64,000 nucleotides of DNA from Pyrobaculum ferrireducens (lineage in GTDB: Archaea > Thermoproteota > Thermoprotei > Thermoproteales > Thermoproteaceae): assembly GCF_000234805.1 (NCBI RefSeq), contig NC_016645.1, forward strand, positions 1,216,391-1,280,390. Reading direction: 5' to 3'. Of the stretch, positions 18,831-27,246 are shown one piece after another. A program made the translations under genes and the position numbers. Position 1 is the stretch's first letter; each line of letters begins with the position of its first letter. The notes beneath the pieces are model-generated. The model was given only the letters and a program-made list of their open reading frames with translations, made no database searches and was not told the DNA's origin.

Positions 18831-19567
18831 ACTGCCTCCAGCTCACCCTCTACCCAAGCCTAACCCTAACCCTCCTAGACGAGAACTATGTGAAGAAGTT
18901 CGGCGTGAAGAAGGGGACGCGGGCGTGGGAGGACCTGTATATATCTGGCCGGTGGTACAGCCCGTGGAGGTATATAAACGAGGCCGACGGCCCTCTCCGC
19001 GACGTGGTCCACAGGCTCGCCGAGAAATACGGCGACTGCGTCGGCATATCCATATCGCCAGGCGACGAAGATTTGATATTCGCCGCCGCCTTCCTCACCC
19101 AGAACACGAACTACCACACCAACGTCCTCAGGTGGACAAGACAGCTCTTCACAGCCACGGAGGACGTCGGAGAGATGGCCGAGATAGCCCCCACCGTGGC
19201 GAGGAGCTACCAGCTCCAGAGGCTACCCGCCGCCATACGGGACTACCTCGCCTCGGGGAGGCCCAGGGATAGGAGAGAGTTGCTGAGGATAAGGGGGGTG
19301 GGGCCGAAGGTGGCCGACCTGTACCTACTCTTCACAGGCGACACCACCTCAGCCCCCGTGGACAAGCACTACATGAGAATCGCGCCGAGGCTCGGCCTAG
19401 CCGGCGCCCCGCCCAGCCCCACGCACTGCAGGCGATACACATGCGGGGAGTGCCCCATCGCCCACAAATGCCTCAGAGGCCTCTCCCAGACAAAGCTGGG
19501 AAGGCTCGCCGGCTGGGTCCAAACACTGGCATATCTGGCGGACAAGGGGGCGCTGCCGGCGGTTTAA
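18827..19567 (+). CDS. HhH-GPD DNA glycosylase with Fe-S cluster
   Basis: The 246-residue base-excision enzyme has a helix-hairpin-helix 'RIRGVGPKVADLYLLF' (about 152-167), the catalytic aspartate in 'APVDKHYMR', and a C-terminal cluster-binding CX4CX2CX5C (C-RRYT-C-GE-C-PIAHK-C). This is endonuclease III-superfamily architecture, so it should remove damaged bases. The cluster spacing CX4C differs from the CX6C of typical Nth. The true start is ATG 18827, overlapping the radical SAM stop. Confidence 0.85.
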   Translation: MNCLQLTLYPSLTLTLLDENYVKKFGVKKGTRAWEDLYISGRWYSPWRYINEADGPLRDVVHRLAEKYGDCVGISISPGDEDLIFAAAFLTQNTNYHTNVLRWTRQLFTATEDVGEMAEIAPTVARSYQLQRLPAAIRDYLASGRPRDRRELLRIRGVGPKVADLYLLFTGDTTSAPVDKHYMRIAPRLGLAGAPPSPTHCRRYTCGECPIAHKCLRGLSQTKLGRLAGWVQTLAYLADKGALPAV

Positions 19568-19592
19568 TTTATAAACGGTTGAGAAGCCCACG

Positions 19593-20726
19593 GTGTATGG
19601 GGTGGAGGAGGAGTTTGTAGTAACGCCCTGGGAGGTCAGGGGCAGGGTTGACTACGACAAGCTCCTTAAACACTTCGGCGCCAAGCCCCTCACAAGCGGC
19701 GAGGTGGCTCTGCTGGAGAAGTACGCCGGGGAGGTGCACCCCCTAATCAGGCGGGGCTTCTTCTACGCCCACAGAGACTTCGACTTCATACTAAAGTGGC
19801 ACGGCGAGGGGAGGCCGTGGGCTCTCTACACCGGGCGGGGCCCCAGCGGCCCGGTGCACATCGGCCACATGGTGCCGTGGATACTGCTAAAGTGGTTCTC
19901 AGACAAGTTCAACCTAGAGGTCTACTTCCAGATGACAGACGACGAGAAGTTCTACGACGACCCCGAGATGAAGCTAGAGGAGGCCACCAACTGGGCATAC
20001 GAAAACGCCCTCGACGTAATAGCGCTGGGCTTCACCCCCGACAAGCTCCACCTAATAATAGACACAAAAGACATAGAGCCGCTGTACCCAATAGCGGTGC
20101 GCGTCGCGAAGAAGCTGACGTGGAGCACGGTGAAGGCCACCTTCGGCTTCACAGACTCCACCAACATAGGCCTCATATTCTACCCCTCTCTACAAATCGC
20201 CGTGGCCTTCCTCCCCACGGAGCTCAGAAGAGAGGCAACCCCCGTCCTCATACCCTGCGCAATCGACCAAGACCCCTACTTCAGACTCGCCCGCGACATC
20301 GCCGACACCCTCGGCTACCCCAAGCCCACCACCCTCTACTCCAAATTCATCATGGCCCTCACCGGGGAGAGCAAGATGTCAGCCTCCAACCCCGACTCGG
20401 CGATATACACCCTAGACGACGAGAAGGCCGTGAAGCGCAAAATCATGAACGCCTACACAGGCGGCCGCCCAACCGCCGAGGAGCAGCGGAAATACGGCGG
20501 AAACCCCGACATATGCCCAGTCTTCCACTACCACATGCTATTCGACCCAGACGACTCCTCCGTGGAGAAGATTAGACAAGACTGCAGAAGCGGCGCCCTC
20601 CTATGTGGCGAGTGCAAGCTGAAGCTCCACGAGAAGATAGCCAAATTCCTAAAAGAACACAGAGACAGGAGAGAGAAGGCCAGAGGGAAGGTAGACCAAT
20701 ACAGACTAAGCCAGAAAATCAGATAA
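19593..20726 (+). CDS. trpS: Tryptophanyl-tRNA synthetase
   Basis: The 377-residue class I synthetase carries the HIGH-type motif in 'GPVHIGHMVPW' (about 87-97), the 'QMTDDEKF' tryptophan-site region and the KMSAS loop (in 'ESKMSASNPDSAI', about 265-277). The archaeal/eukaryal N-terminal extension is present. It starts at GTG 19593, about 25 nt after a TATA box (AATTTATAAAC). Confidence 0.96.
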   Translation: MYGVEEEFVVTPWEVRGRVDYDKLLKHFGAKPLTSGEVALLEKYAGEVHPLIRRGFFYAHRDFDFILKWHGEGRPWALYTGRGPSGPVHIGHMVPWILLKWFSDKFNLEVYFQMTDDEKFYDDPEMKLEEATNWAYENALDVIALGFTPDKLHLIIDTKDIEPLYPIAVRVAKKLTWSTVKATFGFTDSTNIGLIFYPSLQIAVAFLPTELRREATPVLIPCAIDQDPYFRLARDIADTLGYPKPTTLYSKFIMALTGESKMSASNPDSAIYTLDDEKAVKRKIMNAYTGGRPTAEEQRKYGGNPDICPVFHYHMLFDPDDSSVEKIRQDCRSGALLCGECKLKLHEKIAKFLKEHRDRREKARGKVDQYRLSQKIR

Positions 20727-20776
20727 CCCAGCGACGCCAGACAAAACGCGGCGACAGCCGCGGCAAAAAACAGCGC

Positions 20777-21016
20777 CTAACTAACAATCTTCCCCACAGC
20801 GTAGGACCCCCCAACCTTCTCAATCTGGATCTTCACCCTCTGACCAGGTTCCGCGCCGGGCACAAACACCACAAACCCCTCAACCCTAGCCACGCCGTCG
20901 CCCCTCCTAGACCTCTCCACAATCTCAACCTCAACAACATCACCCTCCTTAACCGGTTTAGGCCCCGACGGGCCACGCCGCCCACGGGGCGGACCCCTTC
21001 TAGTTCCTCGTTCCAT
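20777..21016 (-). CDS. TRAM-domain RNA-binding protein
   Basis: The 79-residue protein has a basic Arg/Gly/Pro-rich N-terminus (1-20) and a complete TRAM beta-barrel ('VKEGDVVEVEIVERSRRGDGVARVEGFVVFVPGA'). In archaea, stand-alone TRAM proteins act as RNA chaperones, possibly cold-shock-like. ATG 21016 lies about 22 nt after a strong TATA box (minus strand, 21034-21042), which rules out longer upstream starts. Confidence 0.88.
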   Translation of the reverse strand: MERGTRRGPPRGRRGPSGPKPVKEGDVVEVEIVERSRRGDGVARVEGFVVFVPGAEPGQRVKIQIEKVGGSYAVGKIVS

Positions 21017-21112
21017 CTGCACCAATGAATATGGGTATATAAACCTTTGCATAAACAGAAACGTGGCGGAGGGCGGCCGGTCACAAATAAAAACAGCTGA
21101 AGGCCTTGAAAC

Positions 21113-22093
21113 GTGCTTACTGACTTCGAGGCGCTGAGGGCGTACCTCGAAGCCAGAAACACCGCGGTCTCCAGCATACGCGACGTCGTGGAGACCGCCC
21201 AGAAGATAATCAGCGGCGGGGAGCTCTCCGAGAGTGAGAAGAGAACCGCGGACTTGCTGTGGCACCTCGGACTAGTGTTAAAGACGCCGGGGGGCGCGCT
21301 GAGGCCCACGGCCCAGCTAAGAACGGTGGCCCGGGGAAGCCTTGATAGCTACAGCCTAATAGCCAGGAGGCTGGCTAGGTGGACTCCCATGAGGATACTG
21401 CTGAGATACCTAGCCGCCAAGGGAGGCGCCGCGGGGCTAGACGACGTTGCGGAGGAGCTCGGAGCCGAAATGAGAGGCGTGACCGGGAAATACCTCCCCG
21501 TCTTGAAGCTAGTCAACCCCAGGCTCAAAGCCCCAGTATCCAAGCCCTTCAACCCACACGTCGTTGAGGCTGTGCTCTTCAAGCTAGGGGCAGAGGTAGG
21601 CCTCCTCACCTACGACCGGGCACACAAGACGGCAAGCTTGACAGAGCTAGCGGAGGAGCACATGGAGCAACAAGACACGGAGGTCGTGAGAACGGCCCCA
21701 GGAAGCCCCATAGTGCTGGCCGCCGTGGCCGCCGCAGTAGCGTCTGCGAATAAGGTGCACATAATATCGCCCTGGGTCGACGACAAGGTGGCGCGGGCCC
21801 TAGACCCCTTGCTCCACGGGAGAAAGGCGGTCGTGATTAGCAGAGAGCCGCACGACGAGCCTCACAGACGCGGGCTGGAGATACTGTCAAAACACGGCGA
21901 GGCCCACTGCTACAGACACCTACACACAAAACTCGTAGTGGGGATATCCGCAGTAGTTACAAGCGCCAATTTAGTATACACAAGCATGCTACGCAACATA
22001 GAGACAGGCGTATACTACCGAGACGCCCCGCCAGCCCTAAGATTACACGCAGAAGAAATCCTGGCGTCGGCGAGAAGATGCAATCAAAGCTAG
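21113..22093 (+). CDS. PLD-like domain protein with helical N-terminus
   Basis: The C-terminal third of this 326-residue protein looks like one phospholipase D-type domain: 'HIISPWVDDKVARAL', then 'HLHTKLVVGISAVVTSANL', an HxK...SxN motif in which the usual Asp is Gly. The N-terminal part is helical and winged-helix-like (RILLRYLAAKGG...LDDVAEELG), which suggests nucleic-acid binding. It could be a nuclease or a helicase-associated PLD relative, with reduced or no catalysis given the D-to-G change. GTG 21113 follows a TATA box by about 25 nt. Confidence 0.7.
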   Translation: MLTDFEALRAYLEARNTAVSSIRDVVETAQKIISGGELSESEKRTADLLWHLGLVLKTPGGALRPTAQLRTVARGSLDSYSLIARRLARWTPMRILLRYLAAKGGAAGLDDVAEELGAEMRGVTGKYLPVLKLVNPRLKAPVSKPFNPHVVEAVLFKLGAEVGLLTYDRAHKTASLTELAEEHMEQQDTEVVRTAPGSPIVLAAVAAAVASANKVHIISPWVDDKVARALDPLLHGRKAVVISREPHDEPHRRGLEILSKHGEAHCYRHLHTKLVVGISAVVTSANLVYTSMLRNIETGVYYRDAPPALRLHAEEILASARRCNQS

Positions 22094-22115
22094 TCGCAAA
22101 CATCGGCTAGAAAAC

Positions 22116-22232
22116 TGGCGGGCCCGGTGGGATTCGAACCCACGACCTACGGGTTGCTCGGGCCAAGCCCGTTAAGAGCCTCGGCGGGCCCCGCCGGCCC
22201 ACCGCCGCTCTACCAGGCTGAGCTACGGGCCC
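22116..22232 (-). tRNA. tRNA-Lys(CTT) with two introns, CCA encoded
   Basis: The acceptor GGGCCCG/CGGGCCC, D arm GCTC/GAGC, T arm GTGGG-TTCGAAT-CCCAC and encoded CCA are all present. Removing a 22-nt intron between positions 30 and 31 and an 18-nt intron at or near canonical 37/38 gives an anticodon stem GCGGG/CCCGT and loop CTCTTAA (anticodon CTT); lengths add up exactly (77 + 40 = 117). Intron 1 shows a textbook bulge-helix-bulge: central helix CGGC/GCCG with three-base bulges. The TATA element lies in the sequence shared with the end of paREP2b. Confidence 0.95.
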
Positions 22233-22300
22233 CCTTTACAATTTTTTGTGTGTTTTTAAGTTTTTCTGCATTGGCCTAGGGCGGCGCACACTGGCTCTAG
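22219..22300. repeat. Direct repeat copy A: tRNA-Lys 5' end plus paREP2b 3' end
   Basis: From the first 13 bases of tRNA-Lys (GAGCTACGGGCCC on this strand), through a TTTTTAAGTTTTT promoter-like tract, into the last codons of paREP2b, this stretch is repeated with differences at 24460-24545. It marks the 3' boundary of the intact paREP2b gene. Confidence 0.75.
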
Positions 22301-24034
22301 GCGCATGAGGGCGTCTACCGCGCCGCTGGTGAGTTGTATCCGTCCTTTTTCTCTGATCCACTTGTCCACGCCGAGGGTCTTGAGCACAGCCGTCGTCCTC
22401 GCGTAGTCGGCTTCGCGTCCTCCTTCTGCGCTGGCGTGTATAACTACGTAGCCCATTATCTCGCCGCCGCTCTTTTTGTAGAACCTCGCCTCCTTCTCCA
22501 ATGTTACTTCGCTGTCTCCCTCAAATACCTTTGCCCTTATCTTGACGACTAGGTGTTCCCTCGTCTTGCCTTGCTTTACGCCGGCTTCCACCTCCTCGAC
22601 CCTTACTCTCACCCTCCTGCCCTCCACCTCTACCTCTTTCTCAATGGGCGGCTTCACTGTGCCCCACTGCTCCCCCTCTCTGAAGTACTCCTCCAGCCGC
22701 CGGCGCACCTCCTCTCCCCTCCTCTCTGCCTCTTTTAGGAGCATTTCTTTCAGCCGCTGGGCCTTCTCCCTCGCCCCTCCCTCACCGTGTAGGGCGAGCC
22801 AGCCGATATACCTAAGGCCGTGTGCTGTTATGCGGACGAAGCCCTCCTCGCCCTCCCTCGGCTCTCTGGCGGTGAAGTGTACTACACACCACACTCCTTC
22901 ACAGCTGTCCCTCATGCCAAGCCCCCGCAGAAGCTCCACAGCCTTGCTGAAGGACTGGGGGCTTTGGGGTCGATACACCACTTCCACAGCGCCGCTACCT
23001 GTCAGCCTTACGGAGAACCTAACCTCGCCCCACTCCGGCATGCCCCTTTCGAACTTCGCGGCTAGGCGTCTGTACGCCTCCTCTCCGAGGACGCCAGCCT
23101 CTCTGCACTTTTTGAGGAACTCCGCCACGGCTTTTCTAACCGCCTCGTGTACCGACTCGGCGGCGAGGGCGTTTGTCGAGACGTCTATATGCCACACGTC
23201 GCGGCCGCGGGACTTGTCGTAGTATTTATCCACCTCTGCCTTCACGCCTACTGCCCTTAGCAAGGCGGCCCTCCGCTCGGCCTCCTCACGGCGAGTTGTG
23301 TTGAATTCAAGCACTACAGCGTTGCCTTCACGCAGGCGTATTGAGTACTCAGCTGTATCTCCGCCGAGCCTCACCACAAGCCTGGCCCTCGGCCTCTTGC
23401 CCTCTGCGGTGAAGCCCTCTAGGCGGGCCTCCACACCCACGACCTCCAGGGCCCTCAAGTACTTAATCCTTATCTCGTCTGCGCCGCCGGCTAGCTCCAC
23501 GGCGTACAGCCAGAGAGAGGCGCTGGACAGAAACTCCCTAGCCTTATCCACGCCCCACGCCAGCTCGAACCATACCCTTTCGCCCCCGACCTTGGCGTAG
23601 ACCCTCTCCGGCGCGTGGCCGGCCGCCTTCAAGACGCCGAGGGCCAGCGCCGCCTTGTGTATGTGGGTTACTTTCTCAACTTCCCCCCTCTTTTTCTTCT
23701 TCTTTGCCGAGAATCTGCCCACCGTCAGCCGCACATCGCCAGCCAGCTCCACGCCGCTTTCCTCCCTCCTAACAGCCGTCTGTATACTCCCGTCTCCCAT
23801 CACCGCGGCGGTGAGGAAGTCGGCCACGGCCCTCTTGTCGCCCTCCGCCGCCCATAGATACGCCGACAGCCACGAGAGGAAGAACCGCGTCAGAGAAGCG
23901 TTTTCAAAAGCCATCTCCCGCGCCACCCCGGCCCAGTGCTCCCCCGGCTGTGTGTAGCGGTCGAGTGTCCCGCCGACTTCTTTCACAGCCTTCTCGTAAA
24001 CTCTCCTCAGTTCTTGCACCACCTCCTCAGCCAC
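22256..24034 (-). CDS. paREP2b-type Pyrobaculum repeat protein
   Basis: The 592-residue, Arg/Glu/Ala-rich protein is of the kind annotated in Pyrobaculum genomes as PaRep2b, a lineage-specific multicopy family. Visible features are 'VADFLTAAVMGDGS', which resembles the LAGLIDADG/paREP2 'GDG' segment, repeated VEARLEGF/VKAEVDKYY-like halves and long charged helices. Its biochemical role is unknown. The gene ends in the promoter region of tRNA-Lys, and a decayed relative of its 3' end lies at 24495-24800. It is full-length with normal codon use, so it may be a recently acting element. Confidence 0.8.
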   Translation of the reverse strand: MAEEVVQELRRVYEKAVKEVGGTLDRYTQPGEHWAGVAREMAFENASLTRFFLSWLSAYLWAAEGDKRAVADFLTAAVMGDGSIQTAVRREESGVELAGDVRLTVGRFSAKKKKKRGEVEKVTHIHKAALALGVLKAAGHAPERVYAKVGGERVWFELAWGVDKAREFLSSASLWLYAVELAGGADEIRIKYLRALEVVGVEARLEGFTAEGKRPRARLVVRLGGDTAEYSIRLREGNAVVLEFNTTRREEAERRAALLRAVGVKAEVDKYYDKSRGRDVWHIDVSTNALAAESVHEAVRKAVAEFLKKCREAGVLGEEAYRRLAAKFERGMPEWGEVRFSVRLTGSGAVEVVYRPQSPQSFSKAVELLRGLGMRDSCEGVWCVVHFTAREPREGEEGFVRITAHGLRYIGWLALHGEGGAREKAQRLKEMLLKEAERRGEEVRRRLEEYFREGEQWGTVKPPIEKEVEVEGRRVRVRVEEVEAGVKQGKTREHLVVKIRAKVFEGDSEVTLEKEARFYKKSGGEIMGYVVIHASAEGGREADYARTTAVLKTLGVDKWIREKGRIQLTSGAVDALMRLEPVCAALGQCRKT

Positions 24035-24459
24035 CCTCCGGGGATCTACTCAAGACCTCGGCGCCACAGCCTCTAGAGGCGTTTCTGGAACGGCTCTCCT
24101 TTATTGCGCCTAGGGGGTCTGCGTCTAGAGTGTATGATCTGCGGAGGCGCCGCCTCGTGTTTTGAGGCGATACACAGCGCGGCGGAGTGGGCCGTCGATA
24201 GGGGCTTTGCGGAGGACGCGGCGGAGCTGGCCAGCGGCTGGCTGGTGCCAACAAGCCAGCTCTAAAAGCCGCCGTCTTGATGTACAAAGCCGTGGTGGAG
24301 GGAGAGGGGAAGCTGGGGGTCAAGAAGAGAAGGGAAAGGAGAGTTAAACCCCCAGTGCATAAATATGTAGCGCCGCATGCGCCGAGAAACTAAATATCTC
24401 GACATAGATCGGGAACAACGTATCGAATCTGTGATGCGCATCAAAAAACCTACAGTTAA
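24035..24459. pseudogene. Degenerate coding remnants upstream of paREP2b
   Basis: No intact gene is present. On the plus strand, protein-like fragments appear in different frames: about 24131-24265 reads 'CFEAIHSAAEWAVDRGFAED' and about 24253-24391 reads 'ALKAAVLMYKAVVEGEGK'. Their helical, Ala/Glu-rich look recalls paREP1-type proteins. Stops and frame changes separate them, so this is probably a decayed member of a Pyrobaculum repeat family. Confidence 0.4.
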
Positions 24460-24545
24460 GAGCTACGGGCCCTTTACTAATATTGTGCGTATTTTTAAGT
24501 TTTTTGGCTTTGGCCCAGGTCGGCGTACGCAAGTCCCAGCATCGC
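24460..24545. repeat. Direct repeat copy B of tRNA-Lys 5' end / paREP2b 3' end
   Basis: This diverged second copy matches 22219-22300. It shares GAGCTACGGGCC, CTTTAC, a TTTTTAAGTTTTT tract and codons for a C-terminus like LGQxxKT on the minus strand (DLGQSQKT here, ALGQCRKT in the intact gene). No tRNA body follows it, so it is an orphan tRNA-end copy. Confidence 0.7.
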
Positions 24546-24800
24546 CGGAGTCCAAGTCGCCGCTGGCGAGTAGCATCTGCTCATGACCCCCCTCCGCCCC
24601 TTCCATTTCTCCATTCTCAAGATCTTTAGCGGGTTGGCCGTCCTCATGGAATCTGACTGGCTCCCAACCTGGCGTGGGCGTATGTCCACACTCGCCGTCT
24701 CTGGTTTTTCAAAACCAGAGGCCGCGGCGTTTCTGGCTTCTAGAGCCTCGAAACCGCTGGGCGTCTGCAGTTGTTCATCCCCGGCCACGGCATTCTTCAC
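24495..24800 (-). pseudogene. Remnant of a second paREP2b gene
   Basis: The minus-strand frame ends in a peptide very similar to the C-terminus of the intact paREP2b at 22256-24034, with the same spacing to the orphan tRNA-end copy. The rest of the frame is short and not clearly conserved, and no full-length gene can be rebuilt. It is interpreted as a decayed tandem copy. Confidence 0.5.
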
Positions 24801-24918
24801 ATCTCAGCATTGCCGGCCCCAATCACCGTATCTAAGTGGGGGAGGGGCTTAAATCTCTTCGCGCCAGGGTGAAGGAGTGGGGTATTGGAAGGGGTCCGCC
24901 CCGCGGGCGGCGTGGGTG

Positions 24919-25308
24919 CTATATCTCTTTCTCGCCGGTGTGTAGCCAGGTTAGCTTGGTGAGGTCGATTTCCTTGCCTTGTTTTAGGAGGGACGTCATG
25001 TTCCAGGTTATGACGCCTATGATTATGTGTTTGCATATCTTGCCTCCTATTGTGTTGCCTTCGCAGGTGCACTTCGCGCCGTAGTACCCCACGGCGGTGT
25101 AGTACCACACGTCTGGCTTCTTCTCGGAGCGCACGGCGAGTCTTATCCCCGCGATCTCCCCGCCGCGCTCGACTAGCTCCACGATGCGGACCTTGTCGGG
25201 GGTGGCGTAGAGGTAGAGGTCGAGCACTCTCTCAATCCTCACGCCCAGTGTCCTCGAGAGGGTTAGGAGGAAGGACCTGACCTTCTCCTCAATCTGTGGT
25301 TGCGGCAT
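24919..25308 (-). CDS. SWIM-type zinc-finger protein, 129 aa
   Basis: The C-terminal half contains C-T-C-(8)-C-K-H (in 'GAKCTCEGNTIGGKICKH', about 79-96), the CxCx(n)CxH pattern of SWIM zinc domains. These occur in Sws1-type recombination factors and transposase-related proteins and bind DNA or protein. The N-terminus is a helix-strand region without further motifs. The ATG lies 20 bases inside the 3' end of the phosphatase gene, so both are in one transcript. A role with the RecA-like ATPase nearby is conceivable, but this is inference. Confidence 0.7.
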   Translation of the reverse strand: MPQPQIEEKVRSFLLTLSRTLGVRIERVLDLYLYATPDKVRIVELVERGGEIAGIRLAVRSEKKPDVWYYTAVGYYGAKCTCEGNTIGGKICKHIIIGVITWNMTSLLKQGKEIDLTKLTWLHTGEKEI

Positions 25309-26044
25309 TTACGAAATCTACGTCGCCCGCCACTAGAGACACCTTGGAGTGCGGCTTGGTGTCGCCCATCACCACGTACCGGAAGCCGTCTACGTATTTG
25401 CCTATCGTCAATGCCCCCGCCACGTCGAGCAGTCTGAGCTTGCCCCGGAGGTCTAGGAAGCCGCGGGCTATGCCTTCCACCGTGTACGCCAGCTCGGCGG
25501 CGGAGCTGCCGAGGCTCCTCCCCCTGAGCCCCAGCCGCCTCACGACTTCGCAGGTCTTTGGGGGGAAGCTGTTGCTCACCGCTACGAATACTATATTGCT
25601 CCTCGGGGTCCTCCTCAACGGCTTTCCGTTTTTGCGGGCGCCGACGCCGGGGGCCGCCGTGTAGACGTCTCCCGTGGGGGGTATCGCCACGACGGCGTAT
25701 TCTAAATCGGCCAGGGTGCCCTCTCTATGTTTCCCTGCCGCGATAGATACGGCGAAGAAGGGCACGCCCACGGCGTAGTTCAGCGACCCGTCGAGTGGGT
25801 CTAGGACGAAGATGTAGCGCTCGTCTCCCCACCTGTAGATGCCGCCTTCCTCTGCGTATAGGACGCCGCCTTCTTTAAAGGCCTCTCTGAGCATTTTGTA
25901 TATGAGCGTCTCCGCGGCGATGTCCACCTCCCTGGTGACGTCGTCCTCTTTACGCGACACGACGTCTACGCCTCTGCCGGCTCTGAAGTACTCCATTAAA
26001 AAATGCGAGGCGCGGACCGCCACGGCCTCCAAGACGCCGAGCAC
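25289..26044 (-). CDS. Inositol monophosphatase-family sugar phosphatase (IMPase/FBPase IV)
   Basis: The 251-residue Mg-dependent phosphatase has the metal-binding motifs 'EEGGIYRWG' (Glu), 'FVLDPLDGSLNYAVGVPFFAVSIA' (DPxDGT/S; about 80-103) and the C-terminal 'LLDVAGALTIGKYV' (xDxAG). Archaeal members dephosphorylate inositol-1-phosphate and often fructose-1,6-bisphosphate. GTG 26044 follows a TATA box (TTTAAATA) by 25 nt. Confidence 0.92.
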   Translation of the reverse strand: MLGVLEAVAVRASHFLMEYFRAGRGVDVVSRKEDDVTREVDIAAETLIYKMLREAFKEGGVLYAEEGGIYRWGDERYIFVLDPLDGSLNYAVGVPFFAVSIAAGKHREGTLADLEYAVVAIPPTGDVYTAAPGVGARKNGKPLRRTPRSNIVFVAVSNSFPPKTCEVVRRLGLRGRSLGSSAAELAYTVEGIARGFLDLRGKLRLLDVAGALTIGKYVDGFRYVVMGDTKPHSKVSLVAGDVDFVNAATTD

Positions 26045-26167
26045 AGCCCAACAATCACTATTATTTAAATAATCTACCTACAGAACCGCTGGCGATTTAA
26101 GCCCCGGCTCCCCGGGCTACATGGACAAGGTGAAGAAGAGGTTTGTAATCGCGGCGGTGGGCGTTTT

Positions 26168-27190
26168 TTAAACTCTTATCTTCACGTCGAGGAAGTTCTC
26201 AGAAAGCCTAGCCCCCTCCGTCTCCAGCTCCAGGTCTAGGACGTAGTCCACGTACTTGGCGGCGCTCGCCACGGCCGTTATGTAGTCAACGACGTCGTTG
26301 CCCAGCACCCTCTCCAAGTCGCGGAGGCCGGACACGGCGAAGACCCAGGGCTTGAGGCGGCCCGTGTATATGTTGTACAGCACCTCCACAATATCCTTGA
26401 AGGTGGTGGCGATCCTCATCTTGTCCTCGTCTAGCTCGGCGGGGAGGGTGGTGGCGGGGAAGAGGGAGAGGTAAAACACGTCGCGCGCGGCGGCGATCTC
26501 CTCCAGCTTCTTGGCGAGGGCCTTCTTGTCCCTGCCGTACACCCCCACGATCTGCGACTTGTAGAGCTCCCCCAAGCCGAGGAGAGAGGCGTCCTCCTGC
26601 AGGGGTATCTTCGCCACCTGGGGCCTCCTGGGCGTGTAGACGTAGACGAGGCCCACCCCCTCTACGAAGTCGAAGAGGAGGCGCTCGCTGGGCGGGGCGA
26701 AGCGGGACTTCACCAGCTTTATATACCGCACCGTGTGGCCAACGGCGTTTTCCTTGTACCCAACCCTCACCAGATTGTCGGCAATGTAGAACACCTGCCG
26801 GTGGACCCCCTCCACCACGGCTATAATGGGCATGTCCTTGGCTAGCTGGTAGAGGAAGCCGTGGACGAGCTCTTCGAGCTTCTCCCCCCGCGGCGCTATT
26901 CCGTTTACTGAGTCCACCACCAGCGCCTCGTATTCGTGTATGTGGTCGGCCACGAACTTGGCTATGTTGCCTCTAAAGGCGCGGGGGAAGTCGAACACGT
27001 AGAACTTATCTGCCCTCGCCCCCACCCTCATAAAGACCTCCTTCAACACGCCCGGCGGCTCGTTGGTGCTGATCCACAGAACTCTGTTGGCGACCTTGTC
27101 GGCCAGCTTCGCCGCGACGCTTGTCTTGCCGCTGCCCGGCGGCCCGTAGACCACGGTAAAGCCCCTAGACGCTGGCAAAAGATCAGACAC
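26168..27190 (-). CDS. RecA/KaiC-like ATPase
   Basis: The protein has Walker A GPPGSGKTS (about 16-24 from this start), a hydrophobic Walker B strand 'EALVVDSVNGIAPRG' and the RecA-superfamily sensor region, then an extra C-terminal domain of about 150 residues not seen in RadA. It is probably an archaeal KaiC-like/RadB-like ATPase; a DNA or signalling role is not determined. GTG 27190 is preferred because the TATA box (27212-27221) is 26 nt upstream; TTG 27205 would give a five-residue extension. Confidence 0.75.
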   Translation of the reverse strand: MSDLLPASRGFTVVYGPPGSGKTSVAAKLADKVANRVLWISTNEPPGVLKEVFMRVGARADKFYVFDFPRAFRGNIAKFVADHIHEYEALVVDSVNGIAPRGEKLEELVHGFLYQLAKDMPIIAVVEGVHRQVFYIADNLVRVGYKENAVGHTVRYIKLVKSRFAPPSERLLFDFVEGVGLVYVYTPRRPQVAKIPLQEDASLLGLGELYKSQIVGVYGRDKKALAKKLEEIAAARDVFYLSLFPATTLPAELDEDKMRIATTFKDIVEVLYNIYTGRLKPWVFAVSGLRDLERVLGNDVVDYITAVASAAKYVDYVLDLELETEGARLSENFLDVKIRV

Positions 27191-27246
27191 GCCACATACT
27201 AACAACGAGTTTTAAAACTTGCCGCGCACCCTCCCGGCGAAGAGCC

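Noticed and set aside
26121-26171. Plus-strand mini-frame MDKVKKRFVIAAVGVF then stop
   Set aside because: Only 16 codons, no TATA at the right distance, ends in a T run; could be a truncated gene start but cannot be supported.
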